Source of the DNA: Undaria pinnatifida
Taxonomy: Eukaryota; Sar; Phaeophyceae; Laminariales; Alariaceae
Length of the DNA stretch: 64,000 bases
Direction: 5' to 3'
Assembly: GCA_012845835.1 (NCBI GenBank)
Contig: JABAKD010000018.1
Span: 5,821,862 to 5,885,861 of the forward strand
Below, piece after piece: positions 19,829-31,855 of this stretch. The notes beneath the pieces are model-generated. The model saw only the letters and a program-made list of their open reading frames with translations, was not told where the DNA came from and did not search any database. A program made the position numbers and the translations under genes. How positions within the stretch are numbered: position 1 is the stretch's first letter; each line of letters opens with the position of its first letter.

Positions 19829-22800
19829 GTAACCCGAAACAGGTGACGCATGCGGGGGACGACCCCGCCCATATTCGTGTGAAATTTGGCGCGATTAGCC
19901 CGTATTCGTCAGCAATTTCGTCGGGAACGACAGCACACAACGGAAAATGTACGAGCATCGTCAGCCAGCTGACAGCACACGACACCGCCGCAACACCCAT
20001 CTCGTCACTACACCACTAACCACGCCAACCAACCAAGAGCACCACAGCACTCAGCAACCAGCACAACAAGCACAACGAGGAGCGATGGACACCTGCGAGC
20101 TCTTCCGCATCGTTCCCGACCCCGGCGAAGGGGACAGCGGGAAGGATCCCACCCTTTCCTGTCGTCGACACCTTTGCCGTCGACATCATCAAACGGCGGC
20201 TGGTGGAAACCCCAGAGGCCTGTGAGGTTGGAGCTTCACCCTCCCGTGCACTACATAAGGTGCACAAGCCTGCTTCAGATGGTGAAAATGCCCAGGGCTG
20301 CCTGCGACTTTGCGGTCTGTACCGACCTTTGGTCCCGCGGAGGTGGACTCTTGCTTAGCTTCACCAACACTTTGCGGGTTCTGCTACCGCAAGCTGCCGG
20401 AGAAACACCGTGACCCTCTCGTACGACAAGAGTCCAAGTGAGAGCGCTGTGCCGATGTCGTTAGCTTAAGCTTTGCCAAACCTTGTCGTGTTTGGTCGCA
20501 CATGCCGACTGCTGTTCACCTGCTTGCGTGTTGATCGAGTTTTTGTCGCCTAGTCTATGCGCATTTGTCTCAAACCTCCTTTGCTTCCTCTTTGCCGCAG
20601 ACCGCGTGAACTCCCATTACGACCATTGCCTCCGCAAGACAGCCCCCGTAACGAACGAGTCCGCTGCTGCCAATGCTACTGCTGCTACTTCTACTGTTAA
20701 TTGTGCGTGCTGTTGAGTTGCCATGCCTTTTTTTTTTGCCTGCTATTGCGCCTGTGACACGCATTTTTCTTGAGGGTGCAGTTTTCCCTATAGTGCCGGT
20801 TTTGTAGTGCTGGTTGTCCGCTAGTGGTGTTGCTTTCGTTCTTTATTTATATACCTTTTGCGGGTGCAACCTTCCCTGTATTGTGCCTGTTATGTAGTGC
20901 CAGTGGCCGGCTAGTGGTGGTGTTGCTTTTGTTTTTGTTTTCTTTACATGTTTGTAGTGCCTAATACACAATCGTAGTGTTTATTGGTACTGTTTGCTGC
21001 TGTTGCTGTATGTGAGCAGCTGCTGCTGCTTTTGGTGCTAAGCTGATGCTGCTGCATGGTGGTTTGGTTGCTATTCGTTGCCAATGCTTCTCCAATAACT
21101 GTGTAATTCTTAGCTGTTTCGTATTGCTTTCGCTGCCACCCTTTGTCCAATAATTGCATAATGTTTTCCGTTCTTTACCTCCCTTCTTGCAACAACGCCG
21201 CTTTGCATCAGGTCGGAAATAAGGGCATCGACTGCATGCTGGAAGACTCCGTCATGCAGAATGGGGACAGGTCACTTCCAACTGTCCGGGAAACATGCAC
21301 TTCGCTCGCGCTAAGAAGGCCCTCCTTTGCGCAGGAGAAGGGAGCGCTTCCGGGGCAGTTGAGAATGACCAGGTCCCCATTCTATATGGTGGAGTATTCC
21401 AGCATGCGGTAGCAGGCCCGCAAGATTTGTTTTGGCCTGGTGAAGGCCTGTACGGCGCAAAAGAGAGGCTGCTGGAGGCGGACAAGCTCGTGTCGAAGCG
21501 CAAGGCGGTCGCGATTGCCGACCTGTGTAACGGTACTGACTCCGACTCTGACTTGAGATTGCAACGTTTGCCGATCTTAGTCAACCTCGCGACTCCGATT
21601 TTCGGGGCAAAGCCGCGTCGTTTTTTTTTTTTTTGCGTTTAGCTATGGCGGGCACGGGTAGCCATTTCAATTTCGCGTTTTTACTGCTTTGATCTCCTTT
21701 TCCAACACGAAATGTTACAGTTGCTGGGTATTCGTGGGTATTTGGGGGAGCGTGACTATTTAGCTGGCGTCGCTTCTTTCGGCGTTTGTTCTGGTCGTCG
21801 GCAAGGGGAGCAATTTTTGACTTCATCTCTGATCTTGCCCTTGGAGGCGTGCTACGATAGAGGTAATCACTTTTCGTGTTGAATGTTTTCTGAATGACGG
21901 GGCTCCTTAACCCAAAATCGTCAGAAAAAAAATTAAATAATAGGCCATTTTTTTGTTCGCATAATTCTCGTCGTATACCTTGGTTATGGGATTTTTATCC
22001 GGTGGCAGTTTTGGTTTTCTCCAAACCAGTTCTTGGGGAGAGGTCTATTAAGCTCCCAAATTGAGGGGTAGTATTAGAAAAAAAAGTGGTGCACCTCTAT
22101 CGTAGCACGCGGCCTTGGAGGACACACGCTGCGGTAGAGATGCGCAGTTTTTTTTCCCCCGAGACTCCTAACCTTTTGGAGGAGTTCTGTGCTTCACGCA
22201 CAAAAAAGCTGATTTTGAGCAAAACCGAAAGTGCAAACCCGATGATGACCAAACACCATGGCTTAGGTGCAGAAGCGAAAAAGAAAAAAAAGAAGAAGAT
22301 TTTGGCAACAAAGCAAGAATATTTTGCCATTTTCCGACGCTTGTATAACGCGTCTACTTTTGTCAGATGTGGTAAATGAGTCACAAGTGCATGCAGTTCG
22401 TGATATTGTTGCTATCTGGTGTTGACTACAGTATGTCATCATTACCCCCTAGGGTGATAGGCTAAGGAGCCGCGTCACTCGGAAATATTTTTTCTGCGAA
22501 AAAATTGTCTAACGTGGCAAGCATCGGAGTTGATCGTCCTCTTCTCATACCTCGCGGGTGCTAAGTGAGGGCTGTTTGGCTGGCGTCGCTCTTATGGCGT
22601 GTTTTGCTTCTCGTGGGTGCCGGTAGTTTTCCCGTTAACACGTTGCGGGTACAGTTGTCGACAACCGCGTATACTTCGGAGCCATGACTAGCGTTTGCTA
22701 AAACTACCGTTCGGCTGGGTGTCGCTTTTCTTGGCCTTCGTTTGTCGTGGGCACGGGTAGCTGCCGAGTAACGCGTCTGATTGGGGGGCACGGGTAGGGT

Positions 22801-22850
22801 GTTCTACGTATTAGCCTTTGAACTCTGTTGGGATTCCCAACAGCACTGTT
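19829..22850. pseudogene. Coding-like remnants, function unclear
   Basis: Scattered short natural-looking frames: minus 19835-19930 (VPDEIADEYGLIAPNFTRIW), plus 20280-20345 (AACDFAVCTDLWSRGG, faintly like the TDxW segment of hAT transposases), plus 21450-21525 (ERLLEADKLVSKRKAVAIAD). They are in different frames, broken by stops, and I cannot link them by splicing. Confidence 0.25.
21844..22113. mobile_element. MITE-A copy 2 (TSD CTTG)
   Basis: Ends GAGGCGTGCTACGATAGAGG and CCTCTATCGTAGCACGCGGC; CTTG at 21840-21843 and 22114-22117. The inside carries the family words GGGGCTCCTTAACCCAAAATC and CCCAAATTGAGGGGTAGTAT. Confidence 0.88.
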
Positions 22851-22889
22851 TAGGTGCTTTCGCTATTGCGAGAAAAACTATCTTCTGTC

Positions 22890-23688
22890 GTTGTCTTTGA
22901 CGTGTGTCTAGGACTGACCAATCTCCCTGAATTCGATAAAGCTATAATACACCAAGAGTCTTTCCTTCCAAAACGTCCAATGGGCCACTGCGGTCAGGGG
23001 TTGTGTCCCTCAGCGACCTTGCCCATTCCACGCCTAACGAGTACGTTTGCTCTTCGCCTGCTTCGAAGCATGCTCTAAACAAAAGGTGCTTTCATTTCCA
23101 AGATGAACATGGGCTGACGAGCGCATCAACTGTTTCTCGAGCAGTACTTGTGTCCTTGAACCAATACAACCCTTGCCTCAAGCCATATTATATGTATCAT
23201 CACAACGCATTCCTCAGGATGCAGCCTAAGTATGACGGGCTCTTCGCTTTCACCGCTCTTGGCGCGTCGCCCTCGCCTACGTGAACTCAGTCCCCTCACC
23301 CTCGCGTCAATCTAGCGTGTTACAGCTTCATGGCCGCGCTTGGCACCGAATAATGGACTAATTCCGTGGTGAGCATTGTGAACGCACGGCAGGCGTCGAC
23401 AAAGTCGTCAACAAGGCTCGCATGAATATCTACGATGTTGTAATGTCGCTACAAGCTCGACCACGGCAAGGTATATACATGCACTTTTTTGAACTAACTC
23501 TCTCAATGGTAATTATTCGTGGATATTATACCTGCATCTCTGTTCTGTTAGATGACAATGATGCCAACACTGAGGACAACGTGAGCATCGACTTCGCCCA
23601 AGTCACACGAGACAAACCCATGGCCCTGTCGTTGGGGATGCACCACCGCCCTGCGGGCAAATATACCGCCGCAATTGCATTTTAAGAG
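22890..23688 (+). CDS. Putative exons of an unrecognised gene
   Basis: 23000-23280 reads VVSLSDLAHSTPNEYVCSSP through LKPYYMYHHNAFLRM to FAFTALGASPSP. 23385-23471 reads EHCERTAGVDKVVNKARMN. It joins across a plausible 78-bp intron (CAAG|GTATATAC ... TCTGTTCTGTTAG, 23472-23549) to 23550-23685, ending MHHRPAGKYTAAIAF and TAA. The join between the first two blocks does not keep frame with the splice sites I can see, so this may be a decayed gene or element. Confidence 0.3.
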
Positions 23689-23935
23689 GGCCCTGAAACA
23701 CGCGCGCAGCGTTTCGTGCACATGCCTTCCCTCGCCTGTTTTTTTTTGCTAATTAGTTCGCACGCACAAACTAGTATTGCCCCCCGCTTCGCTAGAGCTA
23801 ACTATGGAAATACTGTTGCTGCTGCGATTGTGGCATGATCGTGTGCACCTTTTTCATGGCCGTTTTTTTTCAGGAGAGCGGTGTAATGCTTTTGTTGGGC
23901 CCGAACATGTTCCCATGGACAGTAAGAGTGGCGTA

Positions 23936-24190
23936 GCATGCCTGCTACGGTAGAGGTATCACTTTTTCGTCTGAAAAGGTTCCTGAATGACGGGGCTCCT
24001 TAACCTGGGCAAAATCGTCGGGAATAGCTCGTTTTTTTTGTAATTCTCGTCGTGTACCTAGGCCATGGGGTTTTTCATCCGGTTGCAGATTTTACTCTTC
24101 TCCTGATCGGTTTTCGGGAGAGATTTTCTCCCAAATTGAGGATCGAACCTCAGAAAAAAAGTCGCGAACCTCTCTATCGTAGCACGCGTC
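23936..24190. mobile_element. MITE-A copy, degenerate left end
   Basis: The right end TCTATCGTAGCACGCGTC and inner family words are clear; the left end is altered (CCTGCTACGGTAGAGG). No target duplication is visible. Confidence 0.7.
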
Positions 24191-24506
24191 TCCAACAGTC
24201 GGCGAGGATGTGCAATCAGCATAAAGTTATATCGGTGTCGCTTGTTTTCCGTCGTGTTCCGGCCAATCTGGCGATTGCTACGTAAACAACACCCGCCACG
24301 GTAGTAGAGGCGCACCGTCCCCCCCCCCCCGCCCCTAAGGATCCTCGCTTGAGGAGCTCTATACCTCACCCCCGAGTCATTCAACAGTAGGGGTTGCAGT
24401 TGTATGATTGCGCCAAAAAGTCCCTGGGCGATTGAGTTCTTCAATAATGTGAGGAACTGCCGGTCAATGAAGAAATTTCACGAGAGTACATTGTTTTTTA
24501 GCACTA

Positions 24507-24720
24507 AGGCATCGAAGCTTGGTCGAGTTGTGCGAACGAATGCCTTCGAAAAGTCCTTTTTCGGGTGAGATATTGAGTTCCTCATGTGAAGAGCATCGAA
24601 GCTTGGTCGAGTTGTGCGAACGAATGCCTTCGAAAAATCCTTTTTCGGGTGAGATATTGAGTTCCTCGTGTGAGGAGCTCAGGGACTTCCTGCTGCAAGC
24701 TTACCGTGGGATGGCTCCCC
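24507..24720. repeat. Direct duplication of 87 bp in a GCGAACGAATG repeat
   Basis: GCATCGAAGCTTGGTCGAGT...GAGTTCCTC occurs twice back to back (24507 and 24594), nearly identical. Related copies: 27110-27250, 33585-33720, and 30360-30620 and 57545-57605 on the other strand. Confidence 0.8.
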
Positions 24721-24849
24721 CCCCCACACGCCTTTTTATGGGGAAAACCGCACGAGTTTTTCCCCGATAAACAATCCATCCCACGGCCTGGGGCAGGTCT
24801 ACAAACGAAACACGGTGCGAAAAAAAGTGTCATTCCGACCATTTGGGGG

Positions 24850-24939
24850 TTAACCCCTTTAGAGCCCCAAAATCCCTCCCTGTACTTAACTTCCAGTAAA
24901 ATTGTCCCCGAACAGGGTTTCCAGTAGTGGAGGCGTTAA
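24850..24939. mobile_element. MITE-C copy nested in a MITE-A copy, TTAA duplicated
   Basis: TTAA at both ends (24850-24853, 24936-24939). The left flank (GACCATTTGGGGG) and right flank (GGAGCCCCCGTCATTCAG) are the two halves of the MITE-A word GACGATTTTGGGTTAAGGAGCCCCGTCATTCAG, so the element sits in that TTAA and duplicated it. Confidence 0.9.
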
Positions 24940-25860
24940 GGAGCCCCCGTCATTCAGAAAGCATTTTCGCCAACAAGGGGTATATCTTAATATCTCTATC
25001 GTGGCACATTTTTTTTTTTCTTCCAAGCTTTGGCCTGCTGCTTCGCCGGAGGCTGTTTTATGTTTCGTTCCCTTCCCCGTTTTTGTCTCTTCGCCGCTGA
25101 TCGGGACCAAAGGAGCCTGCTAGTGTAGCTTGCTGATACGTAGCCACGGCAGCCCGTAAAAGTAGCGGCAGGTTGCGCGGTGTTGTGAATGCAACCACAG
25201 AGTTAGCCCCTTGGAGAATTGAGAGGGGAAGATTAACAACGGAAAATGGACGAAGACGGCATAGGCCACAGCTGGTTGGCGATGATAAAATTCGTGTCCG
25301 AACGACAGCAATGCAAGTACTCTCTCGTACGGGACGGGCGCAGGCAGCATGATCCCCGCTCGTTCTGCTGCGCGCTCACGCTACTGGTGGTAGCCTTTTT
25401 TTGAAAATATCGCAATCCTCATTTATTTTGGGTCGCTATACACGGGCTCCAGATTGTGGTTTGAACTGACGCGCGAACACATACGTGGAAGTGTGACGAG
25501 CTTAACCCCTTCAGAACTGGACGCGTGCTATGTGCGATAAGAGAGGTATTTCAAGTACGCAGTGCTTTCTGGCGGTTTTGTTTTCAATTTGGATGGCGAG
25601 GGCTCTTTAACCCAAAGTCGTGCGAAGGAAGGTCATCCATCATTGATTTGCACTACCAATATGTGAGTGTGTGTGCAAGCAAGGATGCGGTAGGGGGTGG
25701 GTACCTCCAATTTTCAGCACCAGGTATGAGCGAGCCACTCACGCGAGTGACTCTGCACCTCACGGACAAAAAAAATTGGGCGACATTTTTTGGGCGCGCA
25801 GCGTGGCTAACCATCTCATTGGAGATTCACATCGGAATATTTAAGCAGCACGAAACCCTG

Positions 25861-25940
25861 TGACCGCATGAAACAGGGGGGGTCACAAACCCTGTGATCA
25901 CATGGAACAGGGGGGGTCACTCGCGCGAGTGACCCCGAGG
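25861..25940. repeat. 33-bp direct repeat plus 16-bp perfect palindrome
   Basis: CCTGTGA.C.CATG.AACAGGGGGGGTCAC occurs twice, followed by TCACTCGCGCGAGTGA. The same palindrome is at 56757-56772; degenerate forms are at 25737-25755 and 56984-57003. Confidence 0.7.
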
Positions 25941-25944
25941 GGTC

Positions 25945-26194
25945 GTTCTACGGTAGCTCCCCCCCAACATTCCTTTAACGAAATCGCCGGTTTTGAAACC
26001 AGCTCCCGGCCGTATCTCCTGAAATACGGTGACCCTTTGCCATCCCGACGGTCATCGTTCGATAGTCCTTTGCAAACAAGAAAATACACGAAGGTTGCGT
26101 TTTCATATCACTCCTCCTCATGCCGAGCAGTCGTGAAACCTTCGTAAAAGAAAAAAAAATCGCTGGTTTTTTTGGGGGGGAGCATCGTAGAATC
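25945..26194. mobile_element. MITE-B copy 1
   Basis: GTTCTACGGTAGC.CCCCCC...GGGGGG.GC.TCGTAGAATC. The inside has GATCGCCGGTTT.GAAACCAGCTCCCGG-type palindromes. Other copies: 32439-32686 (flanked by AGTC on both sides) and 42202-42445 in the other orientation. 240-260 bp, noncoding. Confidence 0.8.
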
Positions 26195-27611
26195 ATTCCG
26201 AGCAACTGAAAAAAAAAAAGTGGCCAAAAGGGGGTAAAATCACATAACTCCCTACCGTAGGTTTTTTTCTGTACACCTTCTAGAGGCCATGCGTTCGTTC
26301 GTTTTATCGGGTTGCATTTTTAAGTTTTTTCTCCACGAAATCAGGTTTCTGCTGGGCTGAGGCGAAAAAAAAAGAGAAAAAAACCTTCCTCAAGTAAGGA
26401 ACGAGAGCCCCAGAAGCAAAATGGTGCCACCTCGACTGACTGTAGCTTGTGTCACTCACTGCGCACCCATGGTATTGCCGACGAAAAGTTCTTGGAAATG
26501 ACCAGCGCGGTTTCAATTGGTGCCATTCCGTTTCGCTTGGTACTACTCGGTACTGTTCGGTTCGGCGTTCGGTTCGGGTCGAACCGGGTACGGTGGAGGC
26601 CGTAACTTCCGGATCGCGGTGCCCAGCAACGATCGAATAACGATTGGTGCACGGGAGGCGGCGTATTTGACGATACGGCGGATGACGGACAACGGCTCTG
26701 TTTTTCATTTTTTTTCGGAGCGGGAAAGAGGTTTACCGCCCTCTTTACCGCCCTCTTGGAACTTCAGAGTATGAAAAAAAATGACGATGAGAAAAGAAAA
26801 AAACGATCCCAGCGTCTACTACTTGAATGATTGGGGGGGTGATAAATATTTGATGCCCAGACCACAAAAGCAAGCGTCTACTACTGCGTGATTCGGAGAT
26901 AATATGAGTTGATACCCGGACTACAAACACAAGAAGTCACGTCACGCGACACGGGCGTGTAGCATGATCCCAACCGTAACTGCTAGGCGCTCAAACCTCT
27001 CTTGGCGGTTGATAGCACCACAATCGTCCCAACGGCAGGGTTTGCATTTTTTTGGTTAAATGTGTTTTCTGACCGGTTGAGCTCCTCAAACGTGGAGCTC
27101 TCGCTTTAAGTATGATGATATTACGAGTGCAATGGTTGATTTTTGGACTAGCGCATATAAAGCTTGGCCGGGTTGGCTCGCGAACGAATGTCTTCGAAGC
27201 CATGCTTCGGGCGAGCTCAGAAACTTCTTAGAATCTTCTGCACACCCCTACCTAGCGCGGGATGACTCTACAACATTTACCTGGTGTTGTTTTAACGCTG
27301 AAAATGGGTCCCAAAACAATCAGGCTTCAGTTTTATCCCTTGGGTGGAGGATTAGAAAAAAAAATTGCCTTGGCTCTTTTTTCTTCCCTTTCCAGTTCTT
27401 TGTGTGATCGTTGGGTCAGGACAAAACAATTTGTGTATGGAGGCCTTAATCGAGTTAAATTGACACACGGCACATGCGTGGATGTGTGGTTAGCTTCGAA
27501 TGCTTTGTTTTTACCCCTCCGTCGGGGGATAAAACAGATGAAAGGAGAAAAAGTTTCCCTGGCTAACCCTTTTTTTTTCCCCTTCCCGTTGTACCTCTCA
27601 CCGCTAATCAG

Positions 27612-29149
27612 ATGAAAACAGCTTGTGCGTCGAGGCTTTCACGGTCGCGTTGACCCAATGCCGAGAAGAGGAGGGTAACACAGCCAACAGCCTGAGGTAC
27701 TGGTACGTGTCGCGACTCAATCTGCAGACCACGTGTTTGGAGCTGTGTAGAGTGTGTCGAGGTTCCGTGGCGGTGAAGGCGACCATCGCACTGATGACCC
27801 CACGCAGCCTTTGGTGCTTCGCTAGCTCGAGGCCCACCCTGCCGGTGGAATGGCCCCCGCTACCGCGAGTGCCGCGGGTGCGGATAGACGTTTTCCACTG
27901 GACGTTGTCAACCGAGCGGCTGTGGGAAAACATCGCGATGGGGCTGCTGGAAGAAGTGGACTCTCTGCACATAGGCGCTCTCGTCAGCAACACGGACGAC
28001 CCTCGCGCGGCAAGTGTAATCTGGCCGCCCAAGCTGAAGACGCTGGCGGTGGAATCGGTGACCGATACCTCTGGGGATTGGGACATTAATTGGCCGCCCA
28101 CCCTGGAAAACCTGTACTTCACCCACTGTTTCGACCAGCCGGTTGACCGGGCCCGGTGGCCTCCTGGTCTTTTGCGGTTGGCGCTTGACGGCCACTATAG
28201 GCAGAGCGTAGACCGTGTCGTTTGGCCGGTTAGCCTCAAACATCTTGTCTTCGGGGTTAAGTTTAACTCTTCTCTAGCCAAGGTTACCTCGTGGCCGGCT
28301 TCCCTGGTGCGAATCGAGTTTGGGAGCTCGTTTAACTGCCAGGTGGTGGGTTTGGTGTGGCCGGTGGCGCTCGAGATTCTCGAGTTCGGCTCAGGGTTCA
28401 ACCGTCCGGTCGCCGGGGTAGCGTGGCCTGACACCTTGCAATACATCACGTTCGGCGACAATTTCAACAAACCTTTGGAGGGAGCTAGGTGGCCGACATC
28501 CCTGCTTCGGCTGGTGTTCGGGGAAAACTTCAACCAGCCTATCGCAGCCGCCGGAGGAGTTGTCTGGCCGGCCTCCATGAAGCATCTCTCGTTCGGTGCC
28601 GGTTTCAATCAACCCATCGATGGGGTCGTCTGGCCGCTCGCCCTTCAATCACTCATGTTCGGGAATGGGTTCAATCAGCCCATTGCCGAGGTGGTGTGGC
28701 CGCCGGAGCTACAGCAGCTTGTCCTCGGGCACAAGTTCAACCAACCCATCCAGACCGTGAGGTGGCCGGCCTCCCTCCGGTCCTTAAGGCTAAGTGACGA
28801 CTTCCATGGGCTTGTCGAAACCCATTGGGGCCCTCCTCGGCCACGACAGAGGTTTTCTAAGGTCCTCATCCAGCCCTTGCCCAAAGTGCCGAGCGAAGCA
28901 CCCCTGCGAAAGTTTGAGTTCGGCGATTCGTTCGACCAGCCAATCGCCGGGGTCACGTGGCCCGCGGCGGTGCGGTTGCTGACGTTCGGTGACCGGTTCA
29001 ACCAAGCAATTGATAACGCAGTATGGCCGGAGTCATTGGAGCGGCTAGCTTTCGGGAAGCGGTTTGACCAGCCCACCCACGACATCGCGTGGCCGGCTTC
29101 CCTGCGCTCCCTCACTGTTTGCGGGGAAGAGCAACCAATCAAACCATGA
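27612..29149 (+). CDS. FNIP/WP-repeat protein, long 3' exon, 5' part missing
   Basis: The open frame runs to TGA at 29147-29149, about 510 codons. From about residue 80 it is built of roughly 16 units of 22-24 residues with pattern L.FG..FNQPI..V.WP.SL. This is the FNIP repeat (known from Dictyostelium and found in brown algae), a leucine-rich-repeat-like fold usually linked to protein binding. The unit at 28790-28915 is irregular: it loses FNQP and W-P and has GPPRPRQRF instead. There is no ATG near the 5' end (first in-frame Met at 27794; TAA at 27605-27607). A long pyrimidine tract and CTAATCAG end at 27611, a good acceptor, so an upstream exon is likely, or the gene is a fragment. The upstream 500 bp are dispersed repeats. 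Partner unknown. Confidence 0.78.
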
Positions 29150-29442
29150 TTGTTATGGCGAGGGCTGAAACGAGGGGGTCCTACCCTACATCGCGCGTGC
29201 CCGTGGTCGCAAGACAGTGGACCCTCGCATCCTTAAAATGCCGGGACGGAAGAGGACAAAGGGGAGGGGAGGAGCAGAAGCATATGCGAGGCCCGTAAAA
29301 AAGTGTACCTGTAGGGTTTATGTACTAAAACGGCCAAAGTAGATACATGTGAAACACGTGCGAATTATAATATGATCGATATTTTCCCGAAAGTATGTTT
29401 TTTTGCCAGATTGTTCGAGACAACTTCCATACAGGTCGTCCC

Positions 29443-29480
29443 GGGGTAGGGTTAGAGTTAGGGATAGGGTTAGGTTTTAA
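29443..29480 (+). repeat. Short TTAGGG-like interstitial tract
   Basis: GTAGGGTTAGAGTTAGGGATAGGGTTAGG, imperfect TTAGGG units. Possible interstitial telomeric sequence. Confidence 0.5.
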
Positions 29481-29499
29481 CTTGTAGCGGGCGTTTAGC

Positions 29500-30650
29500 C
29501 AAAATCGCTCGACGTAGGACTGGAACCACACGCCACACACACAAAATTTCATTGATTTTCCGTACGTTATCCAATATGTATATTTACATGACCCGCATAG
29601 GCGGTTTAAAGTAAGGCGGGAGGGGGTGTACTCAATTCCATGCATCGTTGTAGTTTGTCAAGACCATAGACCATCGTGTTCCTACAATGCCGGGAAGAGC
29701 GCGCGAAGTATTTTTCTTTTTCATCACCGACCAGGCAGATACTGCCTGCACCTTGTACGAAACGCCGTGAGGTGTTCGCCAAGTCGCGGTAAGAGGGGAG
29801 TAGTAGACAATCCCCAACCGCGGTAACATACCAACCTTAAAAAATAGGACGCCTTGGAGAAAAAGAACGCGAAAGTCATTGGCGCTGCAGTAAAATCATA
29901 TATGTAGAGCGCGTTGCAAAGGAGAAGGGGGGGGGGGGGGGGGGGGGCTCAGTTTCTGCATGGCCGTAGTCGTATGGCCATAGACCCTCGCATCCCTACT
30001 ATGCCGGGACGGAGCACGTCGGGTTTTCACCAACCAGGCAGATATTGCTTGCACCAAGCGCGAAGCGCCGTGAGGTGTTTGGCGGGTCGCATGAAGGGTG
30101 AACTGCATGTTTTCAAGAACCGCTCGTAAGACGGACTTCGGCACCTCGTGCATATTTTCTTGCTTGTGGATGACAGCGCCAATGAGTTATTATACTTTGT
30201 TTTCTGGTGTGGCCACTCCAGAGACAGCAATGGGTAAGACTATGTAGCTGCCTCGTGGGTGCCTTACCATATTCACACTACGTGATTCGATCATTCCCCT
30301 TGAGCAAAGGAGGGGGGGGGGGGGGGCATTAGGGTATAACGTGATTCTATTAGAGAGAGGTACCGTTGAGTTTGCGCGAGGCGCCGTATCAGGCTACGGG
30401 AGTCATCCCACAGTACTGGGTGCCGCAAATTTTAAGAATATTCTGAGCCCCCAACACGAGGAGCTCAACATCACCCATCATCCATCGTCACCCGAAACAC
30501 GATGTTTTTTTAAGGGCATGAATTCGTTCGCGCAATTCGACACACGCACCCTGCTTATAATATTCGCTAGTCCTAAAACAATGATGCTCGCGAAGTATCA
30601 GACTAACCGGCGGTAGTTCCTTGCTTGAGGAACTCAACCGGCCAGAATCG
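29500..30650. other. No gene recognised
   Basis: A diverged pair of about 110 bp (29690-29790 and 29995-30095) shares ATGCCGGGA.G.GC, CACCGACCAGGCAGATA.TGC and CGCCGTGAGGTGTT. There are G-tracts at 29924-29947 and 30312-30326. Repeat-derived words only. Confidence 0.45.
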
Positions 30651-30672
30651 TTTGGCCCATAAATCGCAACCG

Positions 30673-30958
30673 GACGGGTTCTACGATAGAGGTGCACCAC
30701 TTTTTTTTCTTATACTAACCCTCAATTTGGGAGCTTAAGACCTCTCTCCCAAAAAACTGATTTGGGACCAAGAAACTGATTTGGGACAAGAAAGAAAAAC
30801 TGCTGCTGGATGAAGAACCCCATGGCCTCGAGGTACACAACGGGAGAACCAACATGCGACAAAAATTATTTAGTTCCGACGATTTTTGGGTTAAGGAGCC
30901 CCGTCATTCAGAAAGCGTAATAGCCAAAAAATGGTAAACCTCTATCGTAGCACGCGTC
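30673..30958. mobile_element. MITE-A copy (flanks ACCG/ACCC)
   Basis: Left end GACGGGTTCTACGATAGAGG, right end CCTCTATCGTAGCACGCGTC. The 4-bp flanks ACCG and ACCC match in 3 of 4 bases. Confidence 0.8.
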
Positions 30959-31431
30959 ACCCCTTCCTTTTGGGATGACTCGTCGAGAAAAGCCCTAGGA
31001 CAGGGAACGCGTGCCATCATATCCGTCAGCCCCAGTTTCCTAGCCACAGCTCAGGTCCGGGTGGGATCAGGATGTTGCCGAGCAAGCGGGAGACCGTGGC
31101 TGCGGTTCGGGAGTCGTTTTTTGGGGCTTTTTTTGTTGTGTCTCGCGCGAGACCTCCCGCCCCCCATTCCTCTGGCGGTCTTAAGCTTTCGTGCTGTTTT
31201 TTTTTTCCCCCCGTGTGAGAAGGTCCACCACATGGAAGGTTTAGCTACGTACGCTGCGCGAAAGAAATCGCCTCAAGTTTTTTTTTTTTTTCGTCGTTGA
31301 CGAATATGGCTACCCGGGTGTGAGTGACTCACAACCCGAAGGGGGTAGGTACATACATCTCCTACGGGACACACAAACATACTGTGGCGAAGGTGCACCT
31401 TTCTTTTTTTCTGAGGTTCTTTACTTGAGCT

Positions 31432-31688
31432 GAGGCGTGCTACGATGGGCTACGATAGAGGTGCACCACTTTTTTTCTGAGGTTCCTCAATATGGGAGCT
31501 TAAGACCTCTCCCGAAAACTGATTTGGATAAAAACGAAACAACTACCGGATGAAAATTTCCATGGTCTAGGTACAAGATGAGAATCACTGAAAAAAAAAG
31601 GCCAATTTCCGACGATTTTGGGTTAAGGAGCCCCGTCATTCGGAAACTATTTCAGACGAAAAGTGCCGCCTTTATCGTAGCACGCGTC
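31432..31688. mobile_element. MITE-A copy (TSD AGCT)
   Basis: GAGGCGTGCTACGAT...ATCGTAGCACGCGTC flanked by AGCT at 31428-31431 and 31689-31692. The left end has a small duplicated GGCTACGAT. Confidence 0.88.
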
Positions 31689-31855
31689 AGCTCTGCGCCT
31701 CACCCCCCCCTAAAAGCAAAACGAGTAAACTTACAAGTGCGACCCGATGACCAAACCCATGACCTAGGTGAAGGAATTATCAAAATATTGCAAAAAAAAA
31801 AGACGTTCTGACGGCGTTTTTGGTTGGGGGTAAGGAGCCCAGCCACTCAAAAACA

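Noticed and set aside
20280-20413. hAT transposase fragment (CTDLWSRGG)
   Set aside because: Similarity is to one short motif only; no dimerisation domain or consistent frame nearby. Left as a remnant of unknown kind.
28195-29142. Minus-strand frames opposite the FNIP exon
   Set aside because: Shadow of the plus-strand repeat; the periodic FNQPI/WP pattern exists only on the plus strand.
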